The position numbers and the translations under genes were made by a program. 64,000 nt of DNA from Pomphorhynchus laevis (Eukaryota; Acanthocephala; Palaeacanthocephala; Echinorhynchida; Pomphorhynchidae), in the NCBI GenBank assembly GCA_012934845.2, contig WNNJ02003099.1:1-64000 (forward strand). The letters run 5' to 3'. Below, in pieces: positions 59,291 through 64,000 of this stretch (positions are counted from its first letter, which is position 1; each line of letters opens with the position of its first letter). Below the pieces are notes generated by a model. The model ran no database searches. It was given only the letters and a program-made list of their open reading frames with translations, and had not been told where the DNA came from.

Positions 59291-59825
59291 AGGTCATGAA
59301 GATGATGGAATAAGTATACGAGTTTTTTTTTCTTCGGGAAACGATGATTTCTGACGACTTTGCTTTTCTATCTTTTTTTAATTCTTTTTTTCCTGTATTA
59401 TTTTTGTTAAGAAAATTATTATTATTCATCGCGCATGACCCTCAATCATAAACACTGTTTAGCGAGGATAAATTAGCAATAGTTTCAACTCATGAGATTA
59501 ACGTTTTTTGCATATATTACCAAGATAGTCACATATATCATTTTTTGTTTTTTGTTCACTTTCTTTAATGTTGATTTATAAATAATTGTATTTATTTTCT
59601 ATTATTAATAAATCTCTTCATTATTATTAGTAACACTTCATTATTATCAATGGCACTTATTACATCTCAAAAACACAAACCTAATTTTATTCAATGTTAG
59701 TTTGCAGACGATGACCCAGTATAATTTATTTGAAATACTGAAGGAAATAAAAGAATCGGCCATATTTTTAGTTTTTCTTTAATCCATCAAAATGAGCACT
59801 GTTAATAAGAAATTAGCTAATAAGA
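59290..59825. other. AT-rich spacer
   Basis: No gene or repeat recognised. Confidence 0.4.
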
Positions 59826-59826
59826 A

Positions 59827-60240
59827 ATGTATGATTTGGTTCTTGTAAAGAGTGCGAACTATACGATGTCCCAATTCATCATGACGGAGTTAGATACCTT
59901 GGAAATTTTGTCGAAGAATTCTCCATATCAAGGAATGTCAGTTAGGTGGCTAGAACACGTTCTAATGATATCTACAGATCGCCTTCCTCATAGGGCTTTC
60001 CAGACTGTACTCGATACTAATGGATAGATCAAATCTCGAAACTGCCTTAAGAATGCATTGGGCTATCTGAAATATAACTCTCGTCTCTTGCCGGGATTGC
60101 GATGTCTCAATTAGCTCGGTTCGTACAATGCCTCCACGACCCGACACCCTGACTAGTGGTTGACAAGAAAAATGTTGTCATATATGCAATTACGTCTGAA
60201 TACAGGTTTGTGTTGCCAAACCTAGACAATGAATTACACT
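59827..60240 (+). mobile_element. Possible RTE-like LINE C-terminal fragment
   Basis: The reading MSVRWLEHVLMISTDRLPHR matches the RWLGHVLRM...RLP.R motif that follows the RT in RTE-like LINEs. Downstream broken frames (SRLLPGLRCL, WLTRKML) would fit the same C-terminal region. It could be the 3' part of family B, whose copy at 7740-10490 stops earlier. Confidence 0.45.
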
Positions 60241-62055
60241 ACTAGCTACAAGATGCTAATTTATCTGGTCCTTAGATAAATTCACGTAGATGACATTTTT
60301 CTGATTGCTGGGTTTTCTGCCGGAACTATACTCATATTACATCGGCGTAAAGAAAATTTTACTGACATTTATCAATTGTGGTATCATGACGATGATAGCA
60401 TAGATGTATTTCCAAACACGGTTAAACAGCAGACGAGCATATCCTGGACTTGATCCAAAGTTATTATATTATAATAACTTCGTTATCAAATTACATTTTC
60501 AATAATATTATATTCCATATCATATTTTTCAACAAGTTTAATAATAATATGTTCCAACTATAAACTGTTAAAAATAGTTAAAGAAAATAGAAAATGAAAT
60601 AAATAGGATTAAAGAGAGTAAATCGAATTTAAGTGGAATGGAGGGTTTAATGTTTTAAAGCGTATAAATGAGAATTTAATTCAGTAAATTAGATAAAGGG
60701 GGTATTGGGTATTAAAAGAAAACTAGTATATAATATGACAAATAATTTGATAAATATCGGGATAATTTTTTCTACGGAAAAAACAATATATTTCTGGGGA
60801 GGGAAGAAACATACCTGGTCCGGAATGTGAAACTCTAGAGCAGGAAGAATTGTAAATAAATCTTGCATTCAAATTGAAAATGTAAATTGTACCTTTACAG
60901 TTTTGAAATACTTTTCGAATTTTAGTGTTGGTGTGTTCTGCAATTCTCGCTGCGAAACATGGAATCGCTTACCATCCTGAATTTGCACCGTTATTCTAAA
61001 CTTTAGCTTTTAAAGAACCTATTTTTAAATGATTATTCGTTTCATATTGTCATATATTCTTTAAGTTATGCTCTGTCTATATGACGTTTGTAATTATGCT
61101 TCAATATATCTTAATAAGTAATGAGCGCTAATTATTATATCTACCGTTTGTCATAGTTGCTATATTTTAGTAGTTGTGTATCTTAACGCATACATGTAAA
61201 ATAGTTGTCACCATAATTTACAATAAAATGTAAAATGGCATCTTTTGTATTTAATTTACAGTAAAAATACACTTATATTGTAGATCTTATCAACGTACGT
61301 ATTTTTTAAATTTTAATATATAATAGATTCAATTAAATTGAGTGTAAGACAATTTGATTTTTGACCATTTATTCGACTTGTAGGTTGTTCAAGTTTCCAT
61401 CTTACTGAGTATATATTAAGATTGCTCTTAATATCGTGCTTATAGTACGCAAAAGTAATATAAGTTAATGTAAAATAGGAAGTTTATGAGAAGAAATTTC
61501 ATTCTAAGTGTAAGAGTCAAATATGATCACGTTTTCTCCAATTATAAAAAATTTCCTCTAGCAAAATTAAAAATTTAAATCATACATAAAAATATTTCTT
61601 GTGTAGCTAGTTATTCAATTGGTTTCAAGATTAGGTTAGGTTAAACATTAATTAGAAAAATTTAAATGTGCTTTAAACAATACCGCTTAAATTTGTATAT
61701 AGATAAACTTTATTGTTACAGCTCTTCTGTTAACGATTAAACTCGATATTTATTGTTTATTACGGAAGAATTTAAGATTTATTTACTAGTTATTATTTAA
61801 GATTTTAAATTCTCAAATTAAATGTTATTGTATAATAAGAACACTGTAGAAGCAAAATTAAATCGTTTAATGCAGTGATGGGCAAGCTTGTACACTTCGG
61901 TTGCCGTTTTTATCCTGCTCTTACTCGATGGGCCCGATAAACTAAAAATACTTGATATATCTGAATATATTAACTTCAAAAAAATATTAAAAATCTAAAA
62001 ATTCCTAAAGTAAAAAAACAACTGAAAAGTAGAGAATATGCAATGGTGTTGCATA
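60240..62055. other. AT-rich intergenic stretch
   Basis: At about 60810-60870, ggaatgtgaaactctagagc and aggaagaattgtaaat resemble one unit of the 150-bp satellite. Nothing else is recognised. Confidence 0.4.
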
Positions 62056-62294
62056 ATCAAAATTGAAATGGCAAGACGCCCCGCATGAGTCAGAAAATTT
62101 ATTGAATTTTCGATTCCAGTTTGGAATCATCATCAGAAATTGTATAGAACTTAATATAACCAAAACAAATTTCACTGAAATTTGTTTTGGTTATATTAAG
62201 TTCTATGCAATTTCTGATGATGATTCCAAACTGGAATCGAAAATTTAATAAATTTTCTGACTCATGCGGGGCGTCTTGCCATTTCAATTTTGAT
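62056..62294. repeat. Spacerless 239-bp palindrome (foldback/MITE-like)
   Basis: Arms 62056-62174 and 62176-62294 are inverted copies around a single central base (62175), with two mismatches noticed. Related 17-bp sequences atgcaatggygttgca lie outside each arm (62037-62053 and 62331-62347). No coding capacity; open frames on both strands mirror each other. Confidence 0.9.
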
Positions 62295-63015
62295 CATTTA
62301 ACATTGACTAGAGCACTTTCCGTTTCCATGATGCAATGGCGTTGCAGTTATATATATGCCGTTTCAAATTGTACGTTTCTGCACTATTTTTATCTTCTTT
62401 ATATAATCAAATATTTTTACAAAATCCAAAATGTAATTTATGAGAATCTCTGCAGTCTAATGAAAGTTGATAGATTTTATTTATAGCAATCATTGATTGA
62501 ACGTTTTAATTCTTGATTGAAAAAGAGCATAAATTGAAGCATTAATGAAACCCTGAAAATAATGATGATTCTTTATTTTTAAGATTCGAATAAATAAATT
62601 TAGATAAAAACTAATTTGATTTATTTTTTATTGATTATATAAATGTTCGTTTGTGCGTAGCAAAATCGCTCCTGTGTAATGTAATTTAAAGATACGATAC
62701 TAATAGTTTTAATAAGAAACAATGCAAGCTTTCAACAATTGTCCATTTTAAACAACAATTTATTTTGCTAGATTACTTTAAATTATACGTTTATCGTATA
62801 ACGAAGTAGTTTTTGATTTGCAATGAAGTGAAGTTGTAACCTAGTTAAATTGCAAATGTCAAAGTTTACATACATACGAACTTTGCAAGTAAAGCGTATA
62901 TATAGTGAAGGAAATATTGAAACCGCCGCGTCAGGTTCATTCTGAGAATCCATATATATATATTTAAATATATCTCACGAATGTAAAAGAAACTGACACA
63001 AAGAGAAAGATAAAT
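62295..63015. other. AT-rich spacer
   Basis: Includes a (TA)n-like run at 62950-62972. No gene recognised. Confidence 0.4.
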
Positions 63016-64000
63016 ATATTATTTTTAAATTAAAACGTTTCGGCCACTAGCCTTCGTCAGTCAACACATCAACACTTAAATTATCAGGCTTATATCATAA
63101 ACATGTACGACATCAGTTCTGGAAGAATTCTCGCTTTTTATGTAATTCCTATGCTCCCCTCTTTGTCTTTTTTACTCTTAATATCAATCAAACGGAATGG
63201 ATGATCTATCGATTCAGAGTACGATCAGTCATTAATTGACCAATCCAGTACTTGCCGCTCTGTTTTCTTTATAAGTGTCAGTGATTGGTCCATCGATCAA
63301 AATCGTTTTCATTTCATGTGTGGCGTTTTCGATAATGTGTCGGATTGTACCGTCTGCTTCGTTATTTTGTTTTAGCATATCCCGTCTTCTATTGTTCGCG
63401 CGTACGTTATATTGTATAGATGTCTGTCCGATATATTGATGTCCGCATGTCATACATTTGTTTATAAAACCACTCATTTTGATTTGTAATTAAAACTACC
63501 ACGAACTTTATATGATAATTTTGTTTGTTCTGACTTAAAGTCCGTTGAATCCCACATATCCTGGCAATTTTTACACTTACGATCTCCACACGCATGTGAA
63601 CCTTTGTTGTGTGGCCTTTTTTATTTTTATGTTTAAGCATCTGATGCAGATTAGATGCGTTGGAGAAACGTATAATTGGTTTAAGAGGTGTTAACATGCC
63701 ATCTCTTTTTAATCGGGAAGTAGCAGCGTTAATTTGCTGCTGTATTGAGGAAATAAGAGGATGAAATTCAAGGACACATGTGATAATTTTGCAATAATCG
63801 ATTTTATTTGGCTTGCTAGTATTCTTCAAGACTCTCATTCTATCTAGTTTCCGTATTTGATCAAATTGTGTTTGGATCTGACAATGTGAGTATCCACGTT
63901 GTTTCATTTGACTATATAATACAGAAAGTTCTTGCACGAAGATCTTGCGATTCGAGCAAATATTGAGGGCGCGTCGAGCCTCATTGATATCAGTAAGCGT
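63016..64000 (-). mobile_element. Penelope-like element with GIY-YIG-type domain, 3' part
   Basis: Minus strand, entering from the right edge: an RT thumb-type helical region (LYSQMKQRGYSHCQIQTQFD, PLISSIQQQINAATSRLKRD; 63937-63640), then a Cys-rich linker in a second frame, then NKCMTCGHQYIGQTSIQYNV with R and a downstream HEM (63477-63240), the pattern of GIY-YIG endonucleases in Penelope-like elements. At least one frameshift separates the two parts. The non-coding end carries a hammerhead-like motif at 63028-63065. Confidence 0.65.
63028..63065 (-). ncRNA. Hammerhead-like motif in a Penelope-like element
   Basis: Minus strand: CUGACGA (63054-63060), a stem II GGCU/GGCC with a 3-base loop, then GAAA (63038-63041) and CG. 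One extra A sits between the core and stem II, and no closing stem III with a cleavage triplet is seen nearby, so activity is doubtful. Hammerhead motifs are known in the terminal repeats of Penelope-like elements. Confidence 0.4.

Noticed and set aside
61625-61646. Telomere-like ttaggttaggtta
   Set aside because: Only about two units; too short to mean an interstitial telomere array or to indicate arthropods.
62063-62287. Two overlapping frames on opposite strands with the same protein
   Set aside because: They are the two arms of the palindrome read from each side, not genes.
1-64000. CRISPR arrays, rRNA genes, bacterial operons
   Set aside because: No regularly spaced short repeats with unique spacers, no rRNA-like sequence and no ribosome-binding-site gene strings; the window is eukaryotic.

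Overview
This is a 64 kb window of AT-rich animal (invertebrate metazoan) nuclear DNA. The evidence is short GT-AG introns (two candidates of 69 nt), a kinesin-1 heavy chain gene, and a dense load of decayed retroelements: several LINE clades, Penelope-like elements and Ty3/gypsy debris. There is no bacterial operon structure, rRNA, tRNA or CRISPR array. I cannot name the phylum from the sequence alone.

Host genes are few. The one clear complete gene is a kinesin-1 heavy chain on the minus strand (15570-19031). It is 1153 residues long, has no coding intron, and a candidate 69-nt intron lies in its 5' UTR. Partial genes are the last two exons of an unrecognised gene (975-1300, with a poly(A) signal), a possible first exon with a lipidation-type start MGCCFS (7171-7324), and a terminal exon at 50607-50838 that recurs at 57022-57253. 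A small acidic 130-residue protein is encoded at 49312-49704 inside a repeat of about 1.25 kb. A decayed second copy of that repeat lies at 35015-36370.

The rest is layered transposon debris. LINE family A (CCHC gag, APE-type endonuclease, RT) occurs at 2738-4110 and 5385-6760 (+), 40300-42070 (-), 53470-55720 (-) and 59056-59290 (+). LINE family B (RTE-like) is at 7740-10490, with a possible 3' fragment at 59827-60240. L2/CR1-like LINEs lie on the minus strand at 21187-23390, 23985-26340, 37640-38035 and 42300-43965. A LINE family with an N-terminal zinc finger, a central RT and a C-terminal PD...D-type endonuclease (R2/NeSL-like) is at 11450-12200, 26390-28999, 33420-34140 and 43965-45830. 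Penelope-like RT elements and their 3' regions are scattered at many sites, and one with a GIY-YIG-like domain closes the window. A Ty3/gypsy pol fossil separates the two plus-strand family A pieces.

The most interesting content is structured RNA-like sequence. A large foldback (39696-40167) carries a hammerhead ribozyme core with every conserved position in one arm. A tandem array with an exact 300-bp period (56181-56955) has hammerhead-like cores in all three monomers, the layout expected of metazoan retrozymes. A neighbouring satellite of about 150 bp (38890-39700) shows compensatory stem changes between monomers. The 3' region of the Penelope-like family has a conserved interleaved (pseudoknot) pairing. 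A Penelope-like copy at the right edge carries a third hammerhead-like motif. Together these suggest a genome in which self-cleaving RNA elements travel alongside Penelope-like retroelements.
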